A model generated the notes under the pieces. It was not told where the DNA came from. It saw only the letters and a program-made list of their open reading frames with translations, and searched no databases. Shown here piece after piece: positions 34,758 to 45,559 of a stretch of 64,000 bases of DNA. The DNA is from Paramecium sonneborni (Eukaryota > Ciliophora > Oligohymenophorea > Peniculida > Parameciidae), in assembly GCA_905182985.1 (NCBI GenBank), contig CAJJDN010000068.1:333453-397452 (forward strand). The letters run 5' to 3'. Position numbers and translations under genes: made by a program. Numbering within the stretch: position 1 is the first letter of the stretch; each line of letters starts with the position of its first letter.

Positions 34758-35704
34758 ATGGAATTGTCATTATTTTGATATAAATATTTATGTTGTTAAT
34801 ATAAGCATCCCTAATATATATCTAGACTATCTAAGTACAAGTTTAAGGATACAAATCTTACGATTGCTATTTATGATACAATCTCATCGAGGTTAATCTA
34901 TACATCTGAATTTTAGATTCTAAAAAGAGAAAACTGTTTTTGTGATCTTATTATTAATATATATGTTTGCTTTGATCTCAAAAACACTAAAGCCTTTATT
35001 ACTGGATAAATTTAAATAGGAATATCTTTTTATTAAATATTAGACAAAGATTACTATTCCAAGAATGCAAATTTCTTGTCGATGATTTAAATTTTTTTGA
35101 TTGAAAATATCAATTCAATAAATTAAAGATATTTTTGTGCAGTGTCTCAAAGTCACCTTATGAGAATATATTTTCTAAATATTGATGATAAGGAAACTTT
35201 AGCATAATTACAAAAATTTTATATAGTGTATGTAAGAAAAATACTAAGCACTTTAATTACCTATTCTTTTCAAACTGAGATAGTTTCAATCTCATCTGAT
35301 ATCAATAATTAAAATTTTTAATTTGGCTCAAAGATAGTCCTGGAAACTTTTATTTTATTAGAAATAGGGTTCATAAATTGATAATTAATCTAATGAATTT
35401 GATATTAATAAACAAATAAGGATAGAAAATATTAAATCTACATACTCAAATATAAATTATCTACAGAATAATTAAGATTGCAAAGTAAGAGTTAAGTTTT
35501 TTTTTGAACTAATTGATTCTAAATTAAATCAAATTTTTGGAAAATCTTTTCTTAGATACAATTACTCCTCATGTAAAAGTAGATTAAGATATTAATATTA
35601 TTGGATATAGTCTTGCCTTAAACTTCTTAAAAAATCTATTTAGATTTGGAGTGATTTTAATTTTCTTTTTGATATTAATAGAGAATAAAAACATATAAGT
35701 TTGA
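34758..35704 (+). CDS. Membrane protein gene, exon structure unresolved; possibly TMEM231-like
   Basis: A long open frame at about 34770-35375 reads protein-like sequence, including LSTLITYSFQTEIVSISSDI and FGSKIVLETFILLE. Downstream, in another frame, INIIGYSLALNFLKNLFRF is followed by a membrane helix (GVILIFFLILIENKN) and TGA at 35702-35704. A hydrophobic stretch near 34775-34810 could be a first helix. Two membrane helices around a large lumenal part, with a GSxxxV-type strand and a bulky segment before the second helix, recall the ciliary transition-zone protein TMEM231. I could not find introns that join the parts, so the gene may be damaged or my exon reading wrong. It begins only 4 bp after the PAP2 stop. 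Confidence 0.38.
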
Positions 35705-35768
35705 TAATGATTTTATAATTATTTTTTTTATGATATGGGATATATTAAGTTAGTAGTACGAATTCATT

Positions 35769-36415
35769 TCAAGCGCATTACTTAAAGAAACAAAATCCAT
35801 TTCCATCATTTTTTTAATCATTTCCTCCATTTTTACTCTAAAGTTAATGGTAGATTTAAATTACCTTCTTATTATTACTTAAACTATTGCTATAAGATGT
35901 TCTTTATTTAATTGAGGATTCTTATAAGTTGTTTTGAGATTATTGAATCTAATTATTTTAGTTTGTCGGAGCAAATGTTATCTATTTTTCTAATTGCTAT
36001 TATTTTTGGTTTAAAACTAATGCAAATACTATTGCACCAGTATCAATAAGCTATTATTCATTATCCAATGCTATCTATAGAGATTGAATTACCTGGTAAA
36101 TCATCTTTTGGTTTACCATTCTTTTTTGCTACTTTTAATTTAAAATGATCAGAAGAGCCTTACAATTTCAAAGCTAATAAATAAATTAGTATCTATATAT
36201 ACAGGGATCTTAGATGTTAATTTATTCTATAGAAAAATCTATACAGTCACCAACTGTGAAAATGTTTGGCAATTCAAGCACAATTTGTTTAGGTTCTTCA
36301 TCTCCAGGTTTTTAATAATAGATAGCATATTTTTTATTGTATTAGGCTTGATTGCTCTAAAAATAATGATGAATTTTATAGATACTTCTGAATGATCTTA
36401 AGGTCGAAGATTCAT
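35769..36415 (-). CDS. Protein of unknown function with compact N-terminal domain and Gln/Asn-rich tail (179 aa)
   Basis: A 179-residue protein with four introns (36357-36385, 36174-36202, 36071-36092, 35838-35864), all GT..AG and frame-restoring. Residues 20-120 look like a small folded domain (QIVLELPNIFTVGDCIDFSI, then HFKLKVAKKNGKPKDDLP and GAIVFALVLNQKQ), perhaps a ubiquitin-like or CRIM-like beta-grasp fold, but this is only an impression. The tail is rich in Gln, Asn and Ser and ends NGFCFFKQCA, which is not a prenylation signal. No membrane helix or signal peptide. It converges on the preceding membrane protein gene, with 64 bp between stops. Confidence 0.68.
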
Positions 36416-36566
36416 ATTATAATTAATATAATATTAAAAATATATTTTTAAATTTAGATGTCTTATAGGTGTAAGCTTATGTTAGTAGAAGAATTTAATT
36501 ATATTTAGTATATATATAATTGTTGTGTAATTGAAATTGTTTAAATAAATCAATTATTTAATATAA

Positions 36567-37591
36567 ATGGGTTTGAGATAATTGGATTTTTTTAGAAAAT
36601 TAAATACAGATATTGGAGACACTTCATCATCTTTAGGAGGATTCTTAACTCTTGTAGCATTTTCAGTAATCTAACTAATATATTTCTTGATAGTTGGTGA
36701 CTCTACTAACAATTAATGAATGTAGATTATTTTTTAGCACAGAATTAAACTATTAAACAGTTATTGACAATGACACAGAATAATTTATCAAAGTTTATTT
36801 GGATATGATTGTTGGAGCTCCTTGTATGGTGTTGTCATTGGATTAATAAGATGAAGTTGGAGTGCACGTAATGGATGTTTCTGGTACATTAAAAAAGATT
36901 AGTCTTGATAAATAAAGACATGTATTGCCCTCAGTAATTAAACAATAATATTCATATTAAGATTGAAAATAGTGAAAGTCCTAATTATATAGGGAGTGAG
37001 TAAGAATTAATAGATGCTATAGAATCAATAAATGAAGGAGAGTAATGTTAATTAAAGGGATACTTTTAAGTAAATAAGGTCCCAGGTAATTTTCATGTTA
37101 GTTATCATGCTCATCATCATTTGATATAAAGAATACACTAACGAGATTTATAAACATTTAGAAAATTAAAATTGGATCATTCAATATATGAATTAAGATT
37201 TGGAGAGATTTAAAAATCTTAAAAGATGAGGAAATATCCTAAATCTCTCTAAAAATTTTAATCTTCTTGGAAATCAATTGCAAAATCAGCATCTGAAGGA
37301 GAGAAATAAGATTATGAGTATTATATCAATGCTTTGCCAGTAAGATTTTATGATGAAAATGAAAAAAATTATTAAACGATTTATAAATATTCGATAAATG
37401 AAGCATAAATGGCAAGATAATTTACAGAAATAGATTCGATATATTTTAAATATCAAATAAGTCCAGTTAATATGGTTTATTCAGTATAAAAGAAATCTAT
37501 ATATCATTTTATTGTTTAATTATTGGCTATAATAGGAGGTGTATTTGCAGTTGTTGGAATTCTCAATTCAATAGTATAAAAAGCAATATGA
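36567..37591 (+). CDS. Erv46/ERGIC3-type COPII vesicle cargo receptor (322 aa)
   Basis: A 322-residue ERGIC protein with two introns (36665-36692, 36934-36961). It has the family plan: a short cytoplasmic N-terminus (LDFFRKLNTDIGDTSSSLGG), a first membrane helix (FLTLVAFSLVTLLTI), a lumenal domain starting with VYLDMIVGAPCMVLSLD, the conserved QCQLKGYFQVNKVPGNFHV with its HxxxxHH continuation, SPVNMVYS before the second helix (FIVQLLAIIGGVFAVVGIL), and a short tail. Erv41/Erv46 proteins cycle between ER and Golgi and help package cargo into COPII carriers and retrieve ER residents. Of the two classes, the VNKVPGNFH motif and the lumenal Cys favour Erv46/ERGIC3. The lumenal domain contains two adjacent Cys-containing strands (APC, QCQ) but fewer Cys than animal homologues. 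Confidence 0.92.
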
Positions 37592-37652
37592 GTTTATTTT
37601 ATAAATATGGAAAAACAATTATATTGATATGAATTTATACATATATAATCAT

Positions 37653-39128
37653 TCATTTATTATACATTTCTGATAACTAACTAGGCTTTGGAGGTCTATA
37701 ATTACTTTATTTAATTTCTAAAATAACATCCTCAAAATCGCTAGTCTAATATTTCTTGGTTGTATCTTTAGATAACTTTCTAGTTCTTCCAGGTGTTCTT
37801 GATTTAGCAATTCCTCCTTTCATTATAACTGTTGGTATTGGTTGCATAATAGCTTCCTTTTCTATGCAATCATCCTCATGCATTGAAAAAGGAGAAGTAA
37901 ACATACCATTTTTCTTTTGTATTGGAGATAATATCTTTAGAACTGATGAATGCTTTCTTGAAAGTTGATTCAAACTATTTATTGTATTATTATGTGTTTA
38001 TTCCTCTACAGTAAAATATTAATGTTCTAAAATTGATTTTGAATCTATTCTTTATGTTGGATCTATTTATAGCATCTTTTTTAATAAGTCAATTGCTTAT
38101 TTTGGAATCTTCTGATTTCCATTCAACATATCAAAATTAACATTGCATCTTGCATTATTTTCTAAAATCTCTTCATGATTAGATCCTTAAAATAAATCAT
38201 CTAATGTTAGCCTAAAAAATATTATTATAAGTTTTACATTTTATAAAATATTACACCTAATGAAAATATGTCACATTTCTCATTGTATTCATTAATTTTT
38301 GTATCTAAATTCAATATTTCAGGAGCAACATAACCAGGTGTACCACATTTACATCTACCTGAATCTCTTGTTGTCAAACCAAAATCAATTAGTTTCAAAA
38401 AATATATACTATCGCTGAACATTATGTTCTCTGGTTTTAAATCTCTATGCATAAAACCATTTTCATGCATAAAATTTACAGCTGTTACTAATTATTTAAA
38501 TATTATGTGGATATCTTCATTATTCAACTCTTTTAAAATATCAGTAAATTCAAGATCATAATATTACATTACCATATAATAAGACACTTCGCCTTCAAAT
38601 ACTTCTAAAAGCTCAGCAATATTTTAATGCTTCAAAGCAACCATTGCTTATATTTCATCAAACAATCCTTACTAACATTATTACAATATTTATTACTCTA
38701 CCGATCTTTTCATGAACTTATGCTTTGTCTAAACATTTACAAGCAAAATATTCTAAATTGTTTAATTTACTTTGTAATAAATAAACATTAGAAAAAGTTC
38801 CTTGTCCAATTTATTATAATGGATTATATAATGTATTTACCCCTTTAAATACTACTCTTGCTCCCAAAATTTATTTTAAATTGATCAAATTTTCATTATC
38901 ACTATAATACCAATGATGCTTATTGGTTATCAACCCTATAGCATAAAGTTATTATTTCTTAACTTTAAAATCAACAAATAAATTATAATTTATGTCCAAT
39001 TCATTTCTCTTATTAGGTTAGTCTGAAATGTTTGTTATTATAATTTTATCTGATGTAACTTCTAATATGCATTATTTATTTCCTAATAATTTGTGTCTAA
39101 AGCACTCCATTTTGAAATTTGATTCCAT
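37653..39128 (-). CDS. Ser/Thr protein kinase, CAMK-like (474 aa)
   Basis: A 474-residue kinase with two introns (38672-38696, 38212-38237). The first 110 residues form a small domain (MECFRHKLLGNKQCILEVTSD... HHWYYSDNEN) typical of PH-like leaders seen in ciliate kinases; the kinase at 4763 has a comparable lead. The catalytic domain shows GQGTFSNVYLL, FACKCLDKA, ALKHQNIAELLEVFEGE (hinge side), HRDLKPENIMFSD, DFGLTTRD and CGTPGYVAPEIL, so it should be active. After a standard C-lobe, the last 120 residues are basic and Ser/Thr-rich (SRTPGRTRKLSKDTTKK) without EF hands or a recognised autoinhibitory helix. Substrate unknown. Confidence 0.9.
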
Positions 39129-39317
39129 CTTTAGATATTTTTCAATTAAATTTAAGAATTATTTATACAAATAATTTTGGTTCAATCATTTATTACCAAT
39201 ATATCAAATGTTATAGTTGATATTAATACTTTATTAAACATTAGTTAATACTAGTCATTTATTTAATATATTTTAAACTTTTAATAAGAAGATTATAAAA
39301 ACAATAAAAGAATTTAA

Positions 39318-39908
39318 TCAAAGAGGGTTATCATTATAATAATTGAAGAGATCTGTCATTATTTTTTCTGAAAATGGCTTAATTCTATTGAGTGAACATT
39401 TTAACTATTCTTCGTTAACTTTTGTATGGAAAGATAAAAACCTTGTATTTAAACCTCCTTATTTATAAAATATTATGTCAGCAGCTATTTTTATAGTTAT
39501 TGCTATTTAAAGGTTTATAGTTAACTTGCCAATTAAATAAACTAATTGCTTTTTTAAAGTTTCACATACTCTTGAAACCTATTCATCAAAACCCATTTTT
39601 TAACAGACATTAGAAAAATTAAGGTTTTATTACTGTTCAATGTATTTAATGACGTATTCGACTTTTTTATCCATTGTTGGCAATTTTCTATTTAATTGTT
39701 TGAGACAGTAAAATATCACCCCTTATGATGAAGTCACTGTATTTTATAGAGGAATTGTTTAAACTATTCTGATTGCTCTCTTTTCAATCTCACAATCCAA
39801 ATTCATTTTAAAAATTAAATGCTGAACTTCTTCTATCAAAGACATTTCTCTCTTTGGAGTTAAACATTCATCATTGAATTTTGGGACTGGAGGTCTTTGA
39901 TTTGACAT
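39318..39908 (-). CDS. Cyclin-fold, TFIIB-like helical protein (196 aa)
   Basis: An intronless 196-residue frame. Two helical blocks of similar length and spacing (EIEKRAIRIVQTIPLQNTV... and LVYLIGKLTINLQIAITI KIAADIIFY pattern) look like two cyclin-type repeats: short helices with a conserved R/K-A-I start, a hydrophobic centre, and a YxxQxxG-like turn (IIFYKQGGLN). Such repeats occur in cyclins, TFIIB and its relatives, where the second repeat segment AADIIFY resembles the A-A-x-I-Y/F of TFIIB. There is no zinc ribbon at the N-terminus. I therefore call it a cyclin-fold protein with TFIIB-like features, not a named factor. Confidence 0.5.
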
Positions 39909-40365
39909 TAGTAAATTTATTATTGAATAATCGATAATTACATTTTTGTTTTTAATTGATGACTCAATTATTATTAATGTACAATTGCATTCTGTATTAT
40001 TTAATATATAAAAAATAATTTATATATAATAAAAAATATTTCTTCCACCAAATCATCATTTATTTTATCATTAATCATAAGTTTTATTCTTTTTACTTCT
40101 TAAAAATAACAATAATGGCTGAATTTCAAGAAATATAAAAAATATAGACCCCTTGAATAAATTCTGAAATTTAGAAAATAATTTGCTCATCTGATTATTT
40201 AAATAATACTGTTATGTTTAATTGAATGTAATTAATTGATTATTGTACAAAAAACTTGGATGTAAAATTTGTTAAAACTTTTTTTTATTTTTGTTTGAAT
40301 TTATAAATATAAATTTTAGGAAATAAAGAGTTTAAAAAATTCAAAATTCTCTAAAATTTATATGT
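39909..40365. other. AT-rich spacer with no gene seen
   Basis: Between two minus-strand genes. It contains AT-rich runs and no supportable ORF or RNA. It should hold the cyclin-fold gene promoter and the 3' end of the kinase-propeller gene. Confidence 0.5.
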
Positions 40366-42485
40366 TCACATTATAGAGCAACTTTCACAGCAGCAACATT
40401 TCTTGATTTAAGGTTTTTACATTCTGTTTGTTCCAAATAACTAATTTTTTTCATAGTCAATTTCCCATTTCATTATTCTTTATCCATCATTAGTTATCAA
40501 ATATCCACGATCTCTTATCCAATTGCAGTAATAAAATGTTTATTGCATTTCATTATTATAAAGATGTCCATAATCTTATTAAATTTATTATGAATCATAA
40601 ATAATTATTTCTTTCTCTGTTGACACAAATAAGCATTTTTCACTTAAATTAATTAAGGATAATACACATCCAGTTTGAAGAGATAATGTTTATTTAATTT
40701 CAAGTTTAATCCCTGGTTCTTTTTATAAATGAGATATGTGTAAAATTAATATCTCATTTAATTTTTATCCATTAACTACAATTTAAGTGTCATTCAATAA
40801 TTCTACATGTTATGCTATGTAATCTAATTTTAAATAAGAGCTTCAAAATAATTTAAAATTAATACAATTTATTGCTAAATATAAATCTAACACTTAATAT
40901 TCGAGAATTATCTGAAGTTATTAACAACTAATTGATTTTATCAAAAAAAATTAAATTAATTTAAGCTGTATGATCCTTCAATGTATTTAATACTTTAAAA
41001 CTTTTGTCAAATTATAATACTTGCACTTCTCCATTTCCTAGACCAATCAGAACATTAGCTTCTCTCATTTAGCAAATAATATTAATTTATTCTGATGCAT
41101 TTGGTAAACTAAAGGGTTGGCACATCTCATCATCTAATACTGAAATAGTATTATTTTCAAATAACCCTATAATTTTTTATGGTTATTCTGTTAAACATAC
41201 ACATTTTAGATCTTATAAAATTATTATCTAAAATAATACTTTATATTTATTTTTTTAGAATTGTTTATCCTTCAAAGTTAATTTAAATTAAATAATTGTC
41301 ACTAAAAACAATGATACTTTAATCGTCTGCAATCTAACCTTTAGTAATTTCATTCAATTCTTAACAAAAAATTTAATTTATTTTTCTGAGTTTAATTGTT
41401 TAAGATTTATTTGTAATAGTTTTTTCATAAGGGACGTGTAATGCATAATGTTTTTCTCTATTTTAGAGACTTCCCCCTTAATTTTAATTTTATTATAAGC
41501 TTCCATTAATTTTTTCTGAACCATTAAGACAATTAACTGCTTATTGCCAAGTAAATCTAGATTTTTCATCATAATTTAACATTCCAGTTAATAATTCTTT
41601 AATTTTCTCATGATAAATTTTTTGCAAAAGATTTTAGATTTTATTTTGTTTTTAATCATTCAATCCAGCAATATCTGGATCTTATAAGAGTAAATAAGTT
41701 TATAAAAGTGTAACTCCTAATGAAAATACATCTGATTTTTCTAAATTATGTCTTAAATTATTAAAAACAATTACTTCACATCATTATATTATCCATTAAT
41801 ATAAGCTTCCCATAATTTTGGTGATAAATAAAGTGGTGTTCCAACAAGGGTATTTTTAAAATTATTTTTAAAGTGTTCTAATGCTTTGCTTACACCAAAA
41901 TCAGCAATTCTTGCAATAATTTTTTCATTTTCTTTATCATATAGAATGTTCTCTGGTTTAATATCTCTATGATAAAGTTCTTTTTATTGTAAAAATAGAA
42001 AAGCTTGCAATAATTGATTGACAATATTTAAAAAACTTAATTCTACAAATTTTGAATGTAAAAATACCACCAAATGTTTTTCTATTTGCTTTGATTTCAT
42101 CTTCTTTCAAATCTTTTAAACTACCTTTAGCCAATTTCATTTGAAACACTAAAAAATATTTTTAAACTGGAACAGTTTCAGACCAAGCATATATTTTATC
42201 AAAATAGATAATATTAGGATGGATATTAATTTGCCTATTCATTTAAACTTCTTTTAAAGCTTGATCATATGCTTTTTTACTAAAATTAAAAAGAAGTTAC
42301 TTAATGCATTAAACTATTTTAACTGCGCAACTTTATGAAGGATTAGATTTAAATGTCATTTTATAAACTTATCCATATGATCCGGATCCTAATAATACTT
42401 GATTTACTGTATCAAAATCATTTTAATAATCTTCTGCATTAGGGAAACATAAAGCATCAATACTATCTCCCTCTTTTTTACTCAT
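40366..42485 (-). CDS. Protein kinase fused to a beta-propeller-like C-terminal half with CaaX end (672 aa)
   Basis: A 672-residue protein with four introns (42043-42067, 41752-41774, 41212-41239, 40841-40865). Residues 25-300 are a kinase: [41 protein letters not shown], and VGTPLYLSPKLWE, where APE is replaced by SPK. Helix C and the C-lobe are recognisable. From about residue 360 the sequence is a chain of short beta strands with repeat-like ends (ANVLIGLGNGEVQVLQFD, INQLLITSDNSRILSV, FVSTEKEIIIYDSQQ, GYLITNDGQRIMKWEI), which is propeller-like. It ends ...KKCCCCESCSIM: a Cys cluster followed by C-S-I-M, a plausible farnesylated CaaX box with palmitoylation sites. It is divergent from the oxidoreductase at 42514 by 28 bp. 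Confidence 0.82.
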
Positions 42486-42513
42486 AATAATATAAAAATA
42501 TTAAAACAATACA

Positions 42514-43575
42514 ATGAATAATAAGATCCGGATAGGCATAATGTCAACAGCTGAAATAGCACACAAAGTATGTTTGGCAATAGATAATTCTTAATTAGCC
42601 GAAGTATATTGCGTAGCCAGTCGATCCCTAGAAAAAGCTAGATAATGGGCAGATGCTCATAATATAAAAATAGCATATGGTTCATATGATGAATTGTTAA
42701 ATGATCCTAATGTTGATGGTGTATATATACCTTTACCAACTTCATTAAAAAAAGAATGGACAATAAAGGCAGCAAATAAGAAAAAACATGTATTGGTTGA
42801 AAAACCATTGCCTGGTGCAGATTCTTCAAAATGTTTAGAAGAGATGATAAAAAGTTGTGAAGATAATGGAGTTTAATTTTTAGATGGAACAATGTGGTTA
42901 CATTCAATTAGAACTTAGATTGTTAAATAAAAGAAATAGGAATTAGGAAAAGTATAAAAAGTTACAGCTGCATTCACATTTAAAGCTCCTAATGAAGAAT
43001 GGTTATAAGGAGGGAATGGAAGAACAAATAAAAATTAAGAACCTTAAGGTTGTTTAGGTGATTAGGGATGGTACCCTATTGGAGCAATACTTTTTGCATT
43101 TGATTATGAATTACCAAAGTATGTTTAGTGTCTTTAATTTAAATTAAATAAGGTTGATACAATAATAGAATTTTCTGGATTCTTAGAATTTTCAAATGAA
43201 AGATATGCATACTTTGATTGTGGAGTAACTTCTCCTCATAGATCTTTTATAGATATTGTTTGTGAAAATGGATAACTTAGAATAGATGATTTAGTTGGAG
43301 GATTTGGTAGAACAGGAAATTTTAATGCATATTTTGAAAATTTCATTGGAAGTGACAGATTTTTTGTTGATGATTTAAAAGGAAGAGAGGAAATTATTAA
43401 AGTTGAAGCTAGTAATCATACTATTAAAATGATTGATACTTTTGCTAATATTATTTAATCAAAGTAGACTGATCATTCTTGGCATCATAAAAGTTTAAGT
43501 ACTCATCAAGTTTTAGCAGCATTATTTAGAGCAACATAGAAAGTTGGAGAAAAAATAATAGTATAATCATCATGA
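42514..43575 (+). CDS. GFO/IDH/MocA-family NAD(P)-dependent oxidoreductase (353 aa)
   Basis: An intronless 353-residue protein. The N-terminal Rossmann domain starts [17 protein letters not shown], the variant of GxGxxG used by the fungal/plant subfamily. It continues with [27 protein letters not shown] and [10 protein letters not shown], whose E-K-P is the family catalytic motif. The second domain has GALLF-like IGAILFAF, an [11 protein letters not shown] strand and [10 protein letters not shown] near the end. Members oxidise or reduce sugars, inositols or dihydrodiols with NAD(P). Substrate cannot be deduced. It is divergent from the kinase-propeller gene (28 bp) and converges on the gene at 43601 with 25 bp between stops. 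Confidence 0.93.
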
Positions 43576-43600
43576 GATTTATAAATATATATTAAATAAA

Positions 43601-44628
43601 TCAATAATTGTTGTACACTTATTTTCTTTCATATTCAAAGAAATTATTCGTTTTAAATTCTGATACACTCAATCTTTCCTAATTTTACTGAAGTTTCACC
43701 TTCCTTAAATGTTGTTTACATTCTATCACAAATTCTTTACATTCCTTTTTAAAGTTTTTTAACTTTTATTGATTGATGGTTAATTTATTTAACATTCCAA
43801 AAAATTTAATTTACTTTCCATTCAAACACACCAATTTATAAATCTCAAATAAATCAAATCTCTATTCATTATTCTTATTGTTTAAATCTACTATCAATTC
43901 TTTCAAATAGTCTATTTATTAACTTTAAAATTATTCAAGATCTTTCAATATAAGTGAAAAACAATAATCTAATTTTGGACATTTCTAACCTTCAATTATT
44001 CTTAATCCCATAGAACAAATGTTTTATATTACATATAATTCAATTATAGGAATTCCACTTGAAGAATAGTGGCATACTCTTTTCAAATATGTGTAATACA
44101 ATTATAACATAGATTGATATGACAAAGGTTCTCTTATTATGTGTCTCTCTGTTTTTTATTTCTCTGAATAACTTTAAAAACAATCCATTCTCTTTGTATG
44201 TACTTTTTACTATTTTGACTCTGTTTAAAAATGTGGATGATTTATATCTCCCTATTACTGAGAAGATCTCAAAGATGAAAATTAACTACTTCTTGCAAAA
44301 GTGCTAGAAGAACTCATTTCCGTTGACAACCTTTCCATTATAAAACTATTATTCAAGACATTTGTAATCCAATATATATTACATTCTTAAAATACTTAAA
44401 CATCAAGACTTTTTTTTTGTATCATGAAGTGAAATACACAAAGTAATTTTATAACTTACTCTGGAAACACTATTTTTGTCACATCTGATTTAGATAAATA
44501 ATTAAAAACGTTTTGAATACCTATACTATATTAAAAATTATTCAACCTGCTTTTTCTAATTGTGTGGCACTTTCAGCAAGATTTATATTGTTCGTATTTA
44601 GAATTTTTAAGATTGTTTGACTAATCAT
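43601..44628 (-). CDS. Helical protein of unknown function (333 aa)
   Basis: A 333-residue protein with one 26-nt intron (44521-44546). Starts MISQTILKILNTNNINLAE. The first 80 residues look like a small helical domain, a central Ser-rich linker (SSSSTFARSSQFSSLRSSQQ) follows, and the last 180 residues are helical with Cys and Lys (KELIVDLNNKNNEQRFDLF, KNFKKECKEFVIECKQHLR). No signal peptide or membrane helix. I recognise no family. It converges on the oxidoreductase, with 25 bp between stop codons. Confidence 0.66.
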
Positions 44629-44942
44629 TAAGAATTTATTATTAATTATAAAAATTAGATTATTATAAGTCTAATAATTTGAAAATTAATCAAAATGAAA
44701 TTTTGTTAAACTTAAATTCTTAAGATTTTAAGAAAATATCCATATTTATTAGGTTTTTTAAACCTTTCTCCCACTGAATACATTTCAATCTATTAAACAT
44801 TTATAAATCAATAAATCATTTAAATTTATCTTTAGGATATTGATTTTTATCCAAGTGTTGAATCTCTAAATCATAAAATAATTAGTACTTTATCATAAAT
44901 TACTATTTACATTAATTATTTTTTTATATATATTATTTGTAA
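44629..44942. other. Divergent AT-rich promoter spacer
   Basis: This 314-bp gap lies between the divergent starts at 44628 and 44943. It has no ORF or RNA that I can support. It must contain both promoters. Confidence 0.5.
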
Positions 44943-45517
44943 ATGAATAAGTCTAACTATTAATACTATACAAATGATTCTAATGAACTACTCAGAAGAG
45001 ATAGGTAAAAAGAATATAACAAATTATTAGAGACTTTATGATACATTAATAAAAATTAGAAGAAATAAAACGATCCAAAAGTGCTATTGGATATAGTAGA
45101 AGTAAAACAATAAGGTTGCCAAAATCAACAAATATTAAAGATGAATTGATATAGGCTGATATTTATCATAGAAATTAATTACTAGCCTCTAATTTAGCAA
45201 GAATACATTCAAGACCATTCTAACTCCCTCAAAAATCACAAAATTTTTAAGCTTTGTTAAAATTTTCTTAATCGAAAGAAAAAGCCAAGGAACAGACCTT
45301 CAAAATATTAGATGAAAATATCAATTTATGCAAAAGAATATTAGATTAACAAAGTTAGATAGATTTTAAATAGAAGTTATAAGAATATAAACAACATAAA
45401 AAGATAAAAATAAGACTCTTAAAAGTTAAAAGATAGTTTGAATAATAAGAAAAATTAGCTGTAGATTAGAGATTTAAATCAAAGTCTTTTAGTTAAGTAT
45501 AGATGAATAAAATTTGA
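44943..45517 (+). CDS. CFAP97-like (KIAA1430/hemingway-type) protein (182 aa)
   Basis: A 182-residue protein with one 26-nt intron (45005-45030). It is basic and helical. Two segments match the short repeat used by CFAP97-domain proteins: ADIYHRNQLLASNLARIHSRP, and later KILDENINLCKRILDQQS, of the N-x-x-L-L-x-x-L-x-x-I type. CFAP97 family members are ciliary or axonemal proteins involved in tubulin and axoneme assembly. The similarity is short, so the family name is tentative. The rest is coiled coil rich in K, Q and R. It converges on the kinesin gene, with 42 bp between stops. Confidence 0.5.
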
Positions 45518-45559
45518 ATTGATTAATTTTAAAGTAGTACTTTAACTTATGATATATAT

